From positions 930,001 to 994,000 of the forward strand of contig NC_088175.1 of NCBI RefSeq assembly GCF_028769735.1: a DNA stretch of 64,000 bases, in the 5' to 3' direction. This DNA comes from Zonotrichia leucophrys gambelii. Lineage: Eukaryota > Chordata > Aves > Passeriformes > Passerellidae. A model generated the notes under the pieces. That model made no database searches. It was not told the DNA's origin and saw only the letters and a list, made by a program, of their open reading frames with translations. Position numbers and translations under genes: made by a program. Every line of letters begins with the position of its first letter. Positions within the stretch are counted from its first letter, which is position 1. Of this stretch, positions 25,374-37,885 are shown one piece after another.

Positions 25374-25470
25374 AAATCACAGAATGCTCTGAGCTGGAAG
25401 GGACCCACAAGGGTCAGCAAAGCCAACTCCTGAAGTCCCCAGGGTGACACATCCCTGGTGGCCCTGGCAC
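25374..25470 (-). mobile_element. CR1 LINE fragment, degraded
   Basis: AATCACAGAATGCTCTGAG, then GAAGGGACCCACAAGGGTCA and CCAACTCCTGAAG, matching an antisense CR1 3' end. The right boundary is unclear. Confidence 0.7.
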
Positions 25471-26913
25471 CCAGCTGGGGTGGAGGGAAGCACCCTCATC
25501 CCCAGGCATCTCCTCACTCACCCAGGAGCTGTTTCAGTCCAGGCTGTTTCATAGAGAAGGTGAGGGCTGACTTCTGCCTGCCAGGCTTCAGGCATTGCTT
25601 AGGGATTGATTTCCTGCCTTTTCTCAAATGAATTTATTTACTCTTTTCTGGGTTTTCTTTATTTCACCCTTTTAGGATTTTTGTTTTCAAGTCATCAAAT
25701 TTTTTCCAAGTCATATGATTCCTTTTGAAAACTTTCTTATTCTTTTTACTCTGGATATAAATATGATTTTTCCCCCCAGAAGGGTGTCTTTAGCATTTCT
25801 TAGCTCTCTCTCTGTCTCTGTGTCTCCTTGCTTCTGCTCTCTTAAAAACAGTGGATTTGCCTTCATTGAGGTGTGTTTTGGCAGTGGATGTGAGGCACGT
25901 TGTCAGCTGAGGACCTGGAACAGGAGCAGGGTGTGCAGTGTGTGGGACCCCACCAAGCTCTGCCCAGCCCTGGGGACTGCAGGAGCTGTGGTTTAACAGA
26001 ACCCAGAGAGACCTGCTTCCCTCCCTCCCTGTGATCCATGTGTGTGCCAGGAACTCTGAGATAATCCTCAAGATCTCAACTCTTGCAGGCCCTCTTTAAA
26101 GAGTGAAAATCTGCTTTTTTGCTCCCTTACACACATAGGGCTCTTGAGGTGCCCCAGAGGGTGTTGCTCAGCTGGTGACATGAATTCAGACCTGCTCTCC
26201 AGTGCTTGTTGCTTTTCCCACTGAATGCTGGCTTCAGCTGTGAAAGAGCAAACCCTGAGTTAACTCTTCTTCACCAGGATATGTTTGATTTGAAATCAAA
26301 AGCCTTGCAGTGAGTGTGGTGAACCCCTGCTGTGGTTTGTGCCTCTGGACCCCTGTGAGATGTTAGAAGAGATTCCCCAGAGCTGGTGCTTGGGCCAGGC
26401 TGGACCCTGAGAGGCCCCAGGTGTGTTCCTGGATGGATTGAACCTCTCCCCTTGCAGCCCTGGAGTCCCAGAGCAGCCCATCTCCTCACAGCTTTGCCTG
26501 CAAGGTGCCCTCAGTTTGCCACCTCTCCTTCTGTTTGCTCTATTTAATTCTGAGCAAAGCTAATTAAATTAATACAAATGAAGTATTTGACTGAATTAAT
26601 GAATGGAGCAAGTCTTATAGAAAACAGAGTGTTTCTATTTTAGTGCTTTGAACTCTTGAAATTTTCCTTTTTTTTTCTTCATGTTGTCACTCAAAATTAT
26701 AATTCTGGCTTGAAGTTCAGTTTTAATTTCATCATTCTAAAATAAGTAATGGTTGTTTCTTTTCTCTCAGTGTCAGTAAGGACAATGACAAATTTGAGCT
26801 CTGGGCAAGAAATAGAAAGACAAGAATATTGAAAAGCCAAGTGAGTCTGTAGAGTGAATATAGCACTTGTTACTAAATATTTCATGTTGGTAGGGTTTGC
26901 AGCAGCAAGGAAC

Positions 26914-26965
26914 CATAGAATCATATGGGAAGGGGGCTTTAGGATCATCTAGTTCCATCCCCCAA
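26914..26965 (-). mobile_element. Short CR1-like 3' tail
   Basis: CATAGAATCATATGGGAAG followed by GGATCATCTAGTTCCATCC, an antisense CR1-type tail. The following sequence is not recognisable. Confidence 0.6.
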
Positions 26966-29224
26966 GGGAGAAGCTGAACCTGCTTGCCTACAGGTAACCT
27001 AAGAAGCAGGTTCAGGAAGCCCAAACCTGTTTCTGGACCAGGAAATGCTGCTTTGTTTTACAGCTGGCACATTCAAATGATTTGTCCTCAAACACAGAGA
27101 CTCCTGGTCTTTTGCTGTCATTTTTCTTAGAATACGTTTTTCTAACACAAAGGTTTTTTTAAGAAATAATGTTTTCTCTGACAGGTACCACTAAAGATCT
27201 GCAGCCTTAAAGTGTCAAGTGGAACCTAAATATTTTGTTAACAAGATCCTTGCTCTGCACTATAATGTAGCTCCTCAGCTCCATAAAATTTCTATTGATA
27301 GATCTGTTATCAGGTTCTTGCACAACAGGGAGGAAAAAGAGTTTTACCAGTCCTCTGTAAACTGCAATAATGACTGCTTTCAGCCCATCTTTTATAGTTA
27401 AGGGAATAAATACTGGAAACTAGGAAGCAGGAATTAAGAAATGGCTTGTTCTCATACCCTGTGTTTTGGGCCACGCTTTTCTTTTGGTTTACTGGGTCTA
27501 GCAGGGTTTTAAAATTTGTAATAGACACCACCTGGAAAAATTGCTGGTCCAAATATAGATCAGTGCAGAATAAGATAAATAAAGTTGTGCTGTCCTTGGT
27601 TCACAGTCTGAGGACATGGAAGCCTTTAATGTCTAGCCCAAAGTCTTGTGTGGCAGAGACCAGCAGGAAATATACATTTCTACACTCTTGTATTTTTTTC
27701 CCAGTGTCTACACTTTTTTCAGTGCTTTACACTTATCACACCTGTGTGCTGTAGGCAAGAGATTTCCAGATCCACTCTGTGTTGGTTCAGCTCTGCATTT
27801 TGAAATGGAGATAGGTCAGGACAGTGTTGAGTCCCATGGGGGAGAAAATAAACACCCTGAGTAGATTGAGGCCTTGCAGGGACCAGGGATGTAATTCACA
27901 AATGCTGTGCCTCTCTGTGGGGCAGGCAGGAGAACTTCAGTGGATCCCCAGCCTTGCTGAAAGATTTCAGTCAGGTTAAAAAATAAAATGCCAGGTTAAC
28001 AAGTAAAAAGCTTTCAGAAGCTGATCTTGAAGTCCTGAGCAGATATTGGTCTCCTGGAGGTCACACTCTGCAAACCCCAGCAGAGGTTTATCAGCCAAGC
28101 AGGAGGAGCAAGAGAAGCTCTGTCCGTGTCCTGAAGCCTCCATGAGTTCCTTTTTTTTGTATTTCAAAGTGAAACTTTCGAAACGTGCACATTGCATTTC
28201 GTGTGTAAATATTGCTGAGAGAACCTGAGAGAACTTACACCATGATATCTCACATATGCCTTTCTGCCTTAAAAAAAAAAGGGAACAAATCAAGGCAAGT
28301 TTGTTAAATTCTGAATTTTCACAGGGAAAAAATACTTAAACAGGGAAGTAAACAAACAAAGCTGTTTATTCCTGGTAGCAGGAAGAGCCAGACCCTGGGA
28401 AATGATTTGCTTGGTGTTTATGGAGGCCTGTAATGCAAAGGCACGAGGAGAACAGCACCCCAGCCTGCCATATATCCACAGGACTACTTTTATTTCTCAG
28501 AAAATGATCCGTGTGAGCCCCACAGCTATTGCAGTGTGTCTAAGGCCAGGAGGTTTTTGTCAGTAATTTGTGACTTGCCCAGATCTGCCAACTGCAGAGA
28601 TACCCAGGCACTGTAAAAATGCAACAAACAGCAATATCAGGGTTAACTTCCCTTCCTCAGTGGGCTGTGTTTTGTCTGGGCTCTGAAACCTAGAGATAAA
28701 TATGTAAGCTTGCAATCAGTGGGATTTCAGTGTTCCTGGCTGTAATGAGGAACAGAGGTTGCTCTGCTTTATTTTCCTGTGATTCCTGGAAGAGGTGATG
28801 GTAGTTCCCAGGGGACATGAAGCCTCCTTGGCCTTGGAGGACAGGGCTGTGCTGGAGCTGGTGTTTGTGCTGCTGGGAGTGGGGATGGGGATGTGTAGGA
28901 TGGAAGGAGACAAACATGAAGCTGTAGGGGGTGAGTGCTGGGATCCAGGGATGATGGCACACCCTGATGCTGTTTCACGGACATCCCTCTCTGGACCCAG
29001 TGTGGTTGAAGGCACCTGGATACCCTGGACTGGGATGAAAGGGATACCCTGACAGCAGCACACCTCAGGCTGTGCCTGGATTTCTCTAGACCACAGTTTG
29101 TGAGCTGCCCAACTGATGGAATAGGTAAATGGCTGTCCAGAAGCCTCAGTGCTTTACCAGGGGTCACTGTGTAATTCTGTGCCAGAAACTGCAGGGGAAA
29201 AAATAGAAACAAAGCCATGCTGTT

Positions 29225-29300
29225 CATCCATCCATCCATCCATCCATCCATCCATCCATCCATCCATCCATCCATCCATCTCTCTCTCTATATATATATA
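29225..29300. repeat. CATC tetranucleotide array plus TC/TA runs
   Basis: Fourteen perfect CATC units (29225-29280) followed by a TC run (29281-29288) and a TA run to about 29300. Such arrays are often variable in length. Confidence 0.97.
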
Positions 29301-31659
29301 CAAAATTAGGCTGTATCCAATTTAATATCTGAGTCTCTCAATTCTGGCTGCTGGAGGAGACTCCTGATTTAGGTGGTAGCACCCCAGCCAAGGGTTTTCC
29401 TTGTGTCTGGGTGCCTGGCAGCCCAGCCTGTCCAGCATGCAGAAGTCCTTGCCCCTGACTGGGTCTTCAGCATTAGGTGAGCTGGCATGGAGCTGCAGGA
29501 ATCAGAGCTCATCTTCCAGTGGTGCTTTAGGAGGTGACTACTCACACTTGCGATTTATACACCTCTGTTTTAGGTTGTTCCAGACCATGCCCAGCAGAAA
29601 ATAATGAGTTTCCTGCTCTTCAGTGCCAGCTGTTTGTGTTTCCTGGAGTGCTTCAGCAGCAATGGTTCTGTTTGTTTTCCAGAATGAAAAGCTGAATCAA
29701 AACAGAGCTTTGAGCAAAGAGATCCTGACGTTGTTTGGCCAGGGTGATCTCAAGCTTGGCAGAGGCAAGAGAGAGAGGGATGAAAGCTTCTGCTGTCCCT
29801 GTCTGCTGTCTTTGGGGAATATTTTCTCATTTGTGATGTGGGATAAACTGCATGCCATCAGCATGGCTTGGGGTGCTGTGGACACCACCTGCACTGAGCC
29901 ACCTCAGTGGCTGCTGCTCCTGCTGGGGGTTGCAGGTGATGGAATGAGGCAGTTTCATAATTGAGGGTAATTCTGTCTGTCTGAAAAGGATGCTCTTGGG
30001 TTTCCCTGGGGCTGCCTTGAGTGAGGCCAGTCCTGCCCCAGCTGTCTGGAGTGGGAAATTGGAGCAGGGCTGTGGTTGGGTTTTGGGCCAGAATTCCCCA
30101 TACTGAGCTCAGCCCTGCCCTGGGTGCTGCAGGGAGGCAGGAGGGGGAGCCCCAGCGGTGATGCAGAGGAGGGAAGGAGGGAGGAAGGCAGGAGGTCTGG
30201 CTGAGCAGGTGTCCTGCTCTCCTTGCCCCAGCTGCTGAGACAAGGGACAGGGGCAGTGAATGGTGCAAACACTGGGAAAAGTTGCTTGGAGAAGAAATAG
30301 AGCCATTAGGGTCTGGAAAAAGGACAGAGATAAAGAATATAAGGAGAGAGAAGGAAGTAGGAGATTGATCTGGGTAGTGCTGATGGATGGGTATGGGCAG
30401 GAGGAGTCAGAAAGAAGCAGCTTAAAGAAGCCCAAAAGGCTGAAGGAGGTGGGAGGAGGAGAAAATATGGACAGAGGGGATTGTAGAGGAGCTGCAGGGG
30501 ACAGGGAAATGCTGCAGCAGCAGCATAGCTGTGACCATCAAAGCCAGCTTCTTGCTAGAGCCTGGAACTGTTTTTAATCCCAGAATCTCAGCTCTTTTCT
30601 GCCGTCTAGCTGCCAGACTTGTTGAGCATGTGTGTCTGTCACCAGCACTGATCCCTCACTAAAGCAGAGTCCTTTCCTGGCAAGTGTTCCCCTGTCAGTG
30701 CTCTCCTCTCTCCCTGGAGCTGTGTGCTCAAACCACAGCCTTGCTGCTGAGCCAGGACCAAGGAGACTGCTGCAGTTCCAGCAAAGGAACTTGCTTCCAA
30801 TAATAACTTTCTTTGTTTATAAAATGTAGGAAATTGCCTTAGAGCCAGAAACCTTTTCATTTGAAAGATATCACTAGAAAATAAAACTCTCAGAAGTCAG
30901 GCAATGCTGAATTTTTGTGTCTAAAATGTGTCCTTCCTGTGTGTTCACAGTACAAACTTGCAGATCACGCTTGCAAGTCAGCAAGGATAAAGGCAGGAAA
31001 ATGTTTCTTGCCCAGCCTGCCCAGCTCATAGTTCTTAGGTGTTCAGTGAGGAATCCTTACTAAATGATGGCCTCAGTCTAGTGCTACTCCTGTTTTTATT
31101 TGCATTGACTCTGGTTCTGTATTTCACTTGTGAATGGGAGGCAAAGTGGGAAAAACAAGCCTTTCAAGGGAAGGGTTCTCTTGCATCCAAAAGGGCTGAT
31201 GACAACTTGAGCATGAAGGCCATGGCAGAGGAATCCCAGTGTCCCATGATGTGGCTGGAAAATGGCTGTGTGGGAAGGCAGGGTGCTGTGTGGGGGGAAG
31301 AACAACTTAAACCTGTGTGAGGGCTGTTGTGACCATCAAACCACGGGCTGGCTTTCATCTCCTGTCAGTTGAGCCTAAACAAATTCCCTCCTGAAGTGTT
31401 CCTTCCCCATTGAGGGACTGGGAAAACAGATGAAGTGAGGTGCAGGTTTTAGGTGTCTCTCAAAAGCTGTTGGGAAAAGTGACTTTCTTCCTGCTCACCC
31501 ACCTCTGCTTGTTTGTTAATTGAGAGGAGTCAGAGCCCTTGGGGAGGCAGGGTATGAATTTACTGCTGTTCTTACACCTGCTGGAAAGGGGCACCTCTTT
31601 GGGAGAATGAAATTGATGCTGTCACATCATGGAACTGCTGGCACCAGCCAGCCCAAGCA

Positions 31660-31805
31660 GTCTCATGGTGAGTCACCATCCCTGGAAGTGTTCAGGAAAC
31701 AGCTGGAATGGCACTCAGAGCTGTGGTTTTGTTGATAATGTGATGTTGGGTCAAAGGTTGGACTTGATGATCTTGGAGGTCTTTTCCAACCTTTATGATT
31801 CTGTG
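31660..31805 (+). mobile_element. CR1 LINE 3' end fragment
   Basis: ATCCCTGGAAGTGTTCAGGA, GGTTGGACTTGATGATCTTG, then GAGGTCTTTTCCAACCTTTA and TGATTCTGTGA: a typical CR1 3' end including the tail. Confidence 0.88.
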
Positions 31806-34800
31806 AGCCTGAGCTGGGGCAAGCAGCACCCTCTCCATGTGGCAGCCAGCATTTTTAAAGCTGTATTTGTTTGGATTTGGGACATCTGCTTTTGAAATCC
31901 CAGAGACATATTTCAGAAGTGGAGAAATATGTATTGCAGGGTGAAAACCATGTTTGGGAGGAGATGAGGAAGGGGGAGAGAATCAAGTCTGGCTGTGTTA
32001 GCTGCTGGGAAGCTGTTGGGGCCAACTGCATTCATTTCCTGAAGGCCTTGGGAAATCCCTCTGGGAATTCCCAGTAATCCCCTGGCACTGGGAGGGGCAG
32101 AGCACTCATGGTCCCTGCTATCTGCACAAGTTTCTGCACAAGGGTGGATTGTGCCATCCCCAGCCTGAGCGCTGAGCATTTCCTCATTGCATTGCCAGGG
32201 AAATTGGGGGTGTGTTGATGAGAAGAGGTGCTGCTTCTTGGCAGAGCTCTTCCCAATAAGCTGGGAATACAAGAGGCTGAATTTATTTTTCTTGACAGAT
32301 GCTTTGCTGTGGCAGTGTCTTACTCAGCCCATGGTGTGTGGGAACCTGCGTGGGAGAGCAGCATGGTAAACAACCTGCTTTTTAAGGCTGTGGAAATTAG
32401 AGGCCTCATTGGGAAGCTGCCACATGGAAATCTCCAAAGTTCCTGGGTCAGCTGTGGGATCTGAGCTCAGTTTGTTGCTGGACCACTTGGGCTCCTCAGC
32501 TGTGGGGTGAGCAGTCCACCAGGAGAATCCAGGTGTAGCAGGGTGGTGATTCAGGGGTTGATCATCCTGCCCAGCAAGCCCAGGGCCAGTGCAGCTCCAG
32601 GGGAAAAGCTGAGGCCTCTCATGACAGCCCCAGTGGCAGAAGAAGGGGAATGTTTGGCTTGTCCTGTTGAATTAGCTTTCCCAGGTACTTTGCTCCTGAC
32701 TAGATTCCAGTTGTGCTTTGGGATCCAGTTTGCTTTCTTGTGGAGAAAAGTGCAGTGCCCTTGGTGAGGAAGGTTTGAGATTTCATCCCAGGGATGGCTG
32801 CTTGTTGAGTAATGGTTGCTTATTTGTGGAGATGCTGCAAAACTTTGGGCCCTCTGAACACAAGCTGCTTTATATTCCCATCTCAGCTGGATTTCTGTTA
32901 ATCCTGTTTGCTTTGTGTGTTTTGTCTTTGTGTTCCATAAAGAGTGTTCTCCTGCTCCTCCTTCTTTTGAGGTTGATTTTAAACCTGTGTCTCTAGCAAA
33001 CTACACCTGGACATAAAAAATGTGAGTTTTCAGCAGATTTAATTGATTGTCAGACATTGTGTCAACACCTTTATTTCAATACCAAAGCAGCCAACTTCTG
33101 AAGCTGCCCCAAAAGGGGGATGACCCCAGAGCATCCACTTTAAAAACAGCTTTAAGCTGCACTTGGTTAAAAATAGGTTTGAATTGGCTCTGGTGCTTCC
33201 CTGTGTGGGCAGGGCTTCCCAGGAGGGAGTTGTGATCCCTGCTGTGGAATCACCCACAGCCTGTGAGCTGCTGGTGCCTGTGACAGCAGGAGCAGGGGGG
33301 TTCAGGATCTCCCTGCCACCAATTCTGCTTTTCTGGAGGATTTCGCACAAGTGATGGGAGCTCTGACTTATAAAAACTGTCACTCTGTTCCTGCTACTTC
33401 TGCTGCCAGCGTGGTTTGAGATCCTCTAAATCAGAGGTTTCTGGTACATGAATTAATCATGGCACAGATCAAAGTTGCTCTGTTAGGGTTTTTTTCCTAG
33501 TTTTAATGAATAATGTATTAAAATGTTTTCCCTCCCTAGTAAATCTCATCTCAACGTTTTTCTCTGGAGTTTAGTAAGTGGGAAGGACCAACAGGAGGTC
33601 TTACAAAGGAAATTTGCTTGCCTAAGCCCAAGGAAATAGTAATGATTGTAATTGTGGGGGGAGGAGGGAGAGGAATCAGTTTAAGGCTCCAATGAGCCAT
33701 GCAGTGAGAAGTGTTTTGGGTTTTGTTGGGTTTTTTTTGCCTGTTCTTATGTAGGTCATTGTGTCAGGAGTGGGTTATGGAGCAGTTGGAATGCAGAGAG
33801 GGGGCTCCCTTGTGAGGATGGAACAGTGGGGCTGGGGTGACTTTTAGATCCTAATTTTGCTGGAAGACACTGTTCAGCTTCAGCCAGAGGGAAGCGCCTG
33901 TCTGGGATACAACCAGACTAATTTATTTTGCTTTTTGAAACTGTGTCTTGCTGGGTAAGGAACAGATACAAGGTGACATTCTGGTCTCAGTGCCAGTCTG
34001 GGGCTCGGACGAGCTCGCTTAGTGCTCAGGTTTCTTTTCTCTCCCTCAAATCCCTTTTCTGAACTCTAAATAAAATCCTTTTCTCCTGGAGTCTCCTCTC
34101 TGTGCAAGCTGAGATGGTTCTTTGCCATCATTGCCCAAGCCTGGCAAACAAATATATCCTGAGGTTTTGCAAATGAATGCAGAAACTTGCAGTGATGGAA
34201 TGGTAAGGTTACTCACTATAGAAATGAGTGGAAAGACTTTTCCATTGACATTTTTTCAGCCTTGTGCAACATACTGTGGTGCCTTGCTTCAGAGCTGTCA
34301 ACATCTGCAAGCAAATGTCTAAAACCAACTTTTGTTAGGGGGAAAAAAAAAAAACTTTTCCAAGAAAAATCATGTAATAGCAAATGTGGAAAAGCTGCTC
34401 TGTGCATGTCTGAAAACCTGTGTGGCAGTTGGGATTAAAACTCTATGCAAAATAACCTGTATGGTGTTCATAACTGGTTGGGAGACTTGAAGAGGCAGAA
34501 AAACACTTGTTTTAGAGGTTCTCAAGCTGCCTTCTTCCTGCTCTCATGTTCTCGCGGAAGTTATGCAAACAGATAAAAAGCAGCTATTCCTGCCTCAGCC
34601 CCAGCTCTGGGCAGCACCCTTGGCTTTGCAGCCCTCTCCCCTCCTGAGGATGAGGATGCTCCCAGCAGCCACACATGGGTCACTCCAGCTCTGCAGGCCT
34701 GTCCTGCTCTGCCTGTGCTGCCACAGCCAAGTCCAAGAGGCTGCAGAAAACTGAGCCCCCCAAAAGTTTCTCTTCTGTCTTACCTTCCAGTTACCACCAG

Positions 34801-37111
34801 AGCTTTGGGATCCTCGTGTAATTCTAGAAATAAGCCTGTGGTGTGCTTTTTGTCATGCTCACCAGTATTGTTGTGTGAACCTCCCTGATCCTGTTCTCAC
34901 TGCTGCCACACTGAAAAGTCATCCTTCAGTCCTCAGATGCTGTTATCACTGAGAGCTGAGGTGAATTTATGTCCTGGATCTGGCAAGAAAACAAGGAAGA
35001 TGGATCTGCCCTGCTTCAGCACTGACAAGAAACAGAGGTCCTGCCTCCAGTGCACAGTTCTGTGTGATTTGATGCAGGGATGATTGCATGTTTGCATTTC
35101 CAAGACTGCTGATAGTGTTGTTTCATACTCCTGAGTGGGGAAAACTCTTTTTGGATTCATTGTTCCTTCTTTCAGACAATATTGACAGGTTGGCATCTCA
35201 AAAGATGAGCTGCCCTTAACATGGGCTTTTCTGTGAAGTCCTGAAAGTCAGCAAAGTGCTGCCAGCCCTAGCTGGCTCTTTCTCTGATCTTCATACAAAA
35301 CTTTATCCGGTTTCAGAGGGCAAAACAGCAGCTGGATCAAACATAGGTCCCTATGTTTGATGTGCCACATGTTTGATTTGCAAGGAGCCTCTCCTGGGGC
35401 TGGAACCAGAGTGCAGAGACTGGGTTGTGCACAGAATGGCAAAAGCAGCAGAAGGATCCACTGCTGCTGGGAGAGAAAACCCCATGTGGTCACCTCTTTG
35501 TGGAGGTGGCTGTTCTCTACCTGGCTGATTTGTGTATCCAACTTAACTTTTGAGGAGAACCGAAGAAAAGCTTTGTAATTAAAAAAAAAAAAAAGGCTTT
35601 CACTCTGCAGGACTAATGTTAGGGAAACAGAATAGGGTGTTTAAATCCTTTTCCCTTTTCAGGGTCAGGCTTCTTCAATTGTCTGTTTGTGTTTACAGCA
35701 TTTTAATTAGCAAAGCTTCTTGTGGTTTTGACCATCCACAGGATTATGGTGATAAAACTCCTGCTTAAAAGATGCAAAACCTTAGTAAGGGATTTTTGTC
35801 ATAACTTACATGTTTTCCAGCCAGAAAAAGAAACATATTGGTTTAGCCTCAGTTTATATTCAGTAGATGTGAGAAAGCCCACTGTTAGGTAAATATTGAG
35901 AGAACACCTACATACCGATGGCTGGAGGGTGAAGGAGGGGGTTTGAATTCATTTGCTTGATCTGATTTATGTATTCTTTCCCTAAAACACCCACTATTAC
36001 TCACTGTTAGGGCATCAGCTGGATGAGCATTTAGCATGATCTGGGATTGTTTTTCAGTGCTGGGGTGCTTGTAAGAAATGAGGAATCTCTTAATCTCCTA
36101 TCTTGTGTTTTATACTCCAGTAAAATCAGTGGTTGGTCTTTGCTCTGTGCTTGTGTGTCACTCAGTGCAAGGGGAGCTTGCCTGCAGTGCTCCTAGGGGA
36201 GGAAAATGTGGATACTGCTTCTGGTACTGATAAAAAAAGGCTTAATTAAGTTTTTGCCTATTAACGTTGTTGATTTAAGGCTTTTACATTGCTTTTAAAA
36301 AATATATTTATTTCTTCCAAATTAAAATGCCATGGTGCATATGGGAAGGTAGCACTAGGAACTGTCATGTGTGAGGAGGTACCTGGCTGACCTTTGCTGT
36401 GCTGCTGTTACAGCAGTGGCGATAGCACCACAGTGAGATTTACTTCCAGCAGATGAGACCTTGAGTCAAACAGTTCCAAACACTCCACTTCATCCTGCAG
36501 CCCTTCCTCTTGTTTTCCTGCTGTAGTTTTACCCCGCTGTAAGGATTTGCCTGACATAACCCCCTGGAATATAAACTGGGGCAGGGGGAAAGGAGGGATC
36601 TCTCCCAGGAAGCTCAGGGGTGGGGATGGAGGCTGCTGGGTGGGTGAGGCTGTGCTGCTGCTTGCCTTTGTCCTCAGATGACTTGGTGGGTTATTTATTC
36701 TCCTCTCCCGCTGCATGTATAATTTCCACTGCCATAAACACATGTTCAGTGTGAGTGCAGGGGAGGAAAAGGGAAGAGGCTTTTTAGTGTTGAAGTTTGT
36801 AGTTAAGGTTTGCAGATAGGCAGGCACAATGAATGGATACCCCATAGTTACTGATGTCTCAGTTGAACCACGGATGTGGAACCTCCCTTCACTGAGCAAT
36901 TACTTGTCTGCTTTTATAGCAGTGTTTGGACATTTCAACTGTTCATGGTGGTTGTTGCTTTACCAGAGGTCAGAGGCTTTTAAAAGTCTGGGTTTCTTGA
37001 ATTGTCTAGAATGGCTTTGTTTTGTAAAACAATCTCTGTGTCCAGAAGGAAAATATGTATCCTATAGAAAACTGGCCAGAATGCAAAACATGAGCTGGGA
37101 AAACATCTCTG

Positions 37112-37423
37112 TGTAGGGGGATACAGTATGGGTAAATGAAGGTGGTACAGAATGTAATCCTATCCCTACAATGAGTTACAGCTGGACCAATTGCTAAAGA
37201 TTAGGAGCAGGCCTGATGTTAACAGGCCACACCTGTAGCCAATAAGAGCTGTGGTATAAAAGAGTGGATTGGTGGGAACAGGAGTCAGATGGCTGCAGCA
37301 AGGACAGGAACAGTCGGTGCTTAGAGGAGCTGCCTGTGAGAAGCATTGAGAAGGTATGAAACTCTGAGGATACAGAACCCTTGCACTATAATGATAATAG
37401 AACTCTTGATATATAAGGCAACA
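37112..37423 (+). mobile_element. Probable solo LTR in the sense orientation
   Basis: A 312-base unit from TGTAGGGGGATACAG to AAGGCAACA (TGT...ACA). The six bases before it, TCTCTG (37106-37111), and after it, TTTCTG (37424-37429), match at five of six positions, which suggests an aged target-site duplication. A CCAAT box (37239-37243) precedes a TATAAAAG box (37255-37262) at promoter-like spacing. No AATAAA is present on the + strand inside it. The ends are less certain than for the two antisense LTRs, because shifting the right end by three bases gives a longer imperfect match. It could also be a fragment of a larger element. Confidence 0.55.
37239..37262 (+). promoter_or_regulatory. CCAAT and TATA boxes of the sense LTR
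   Basis: CCAAT at 37239-37243 and TATAAAAG at 37255-37262. Transcription would start near 37285-37295 and run toward the C1A exons about 4.9 kb away. The LTR origin is from the sequence; activity is unknown. Confidence 0.45.
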
Positions 37424-37483
37424 TTTCTGATGGCTTTATATCCTCTGACACCAAGGGTGGGAGGCATGAGGGGCTCCCTGTCC

Positions 37484-37885
37484 CAGAATCACAAACTGGT
37501 TTGAGTTAGAAGAGACCTTAAAGATCACCTCATTCCAACCCTCTTCTATGGGCGGGGACACTTTGCACTAGAACAGGCTGCTGCAAACCCCATCCAGCCG
37601 GGCCTGGAGCACTGCCAGGGATGGGGCAGCCCCAGCTTCTGTGGGCAACCTGTGTCAGGGCATCACCACCATCACAGGGAAGAATTTCTTCCTAATAACT
37701 CATCTAAATCTATTGTCTTTCAGTTTGGATCTGTTCCCCCTTGTCTAGCGCTACATCCCCTTGCAAAGAGTCTCTCTTCAGATTCCTGGTGGGCTCCCTT
37801 CAGCTACTGAAAGGCTGCATTAAAGTCACCCCAGAGCCTCATCCAGGCTGAGCAATCCCAATTCTCTTGGCCCCTTTCCATTAGC
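37484..37885 (-). mobile_element. CR1 LINE fragment, about 400 bases
   Basis: Starts AGAATCACAAACTGGTTTGAG, then AGACCTTAAAGATCACCT, CCCCATCCAGCCGGGCCTGG, GAAGAATTTCTTCCTAATAA and CTGTTCCCCCTTGTC, all in CR1 order on the minus strand. It begins 61 bases after the sense LTR. Confidence 0.88.

Noticed and set aside
28769..29275. Minus-strand frame starting with repeated MDGW
   Set aside because: The repeat MDGW is just the CATC tetranucleotide array translated.
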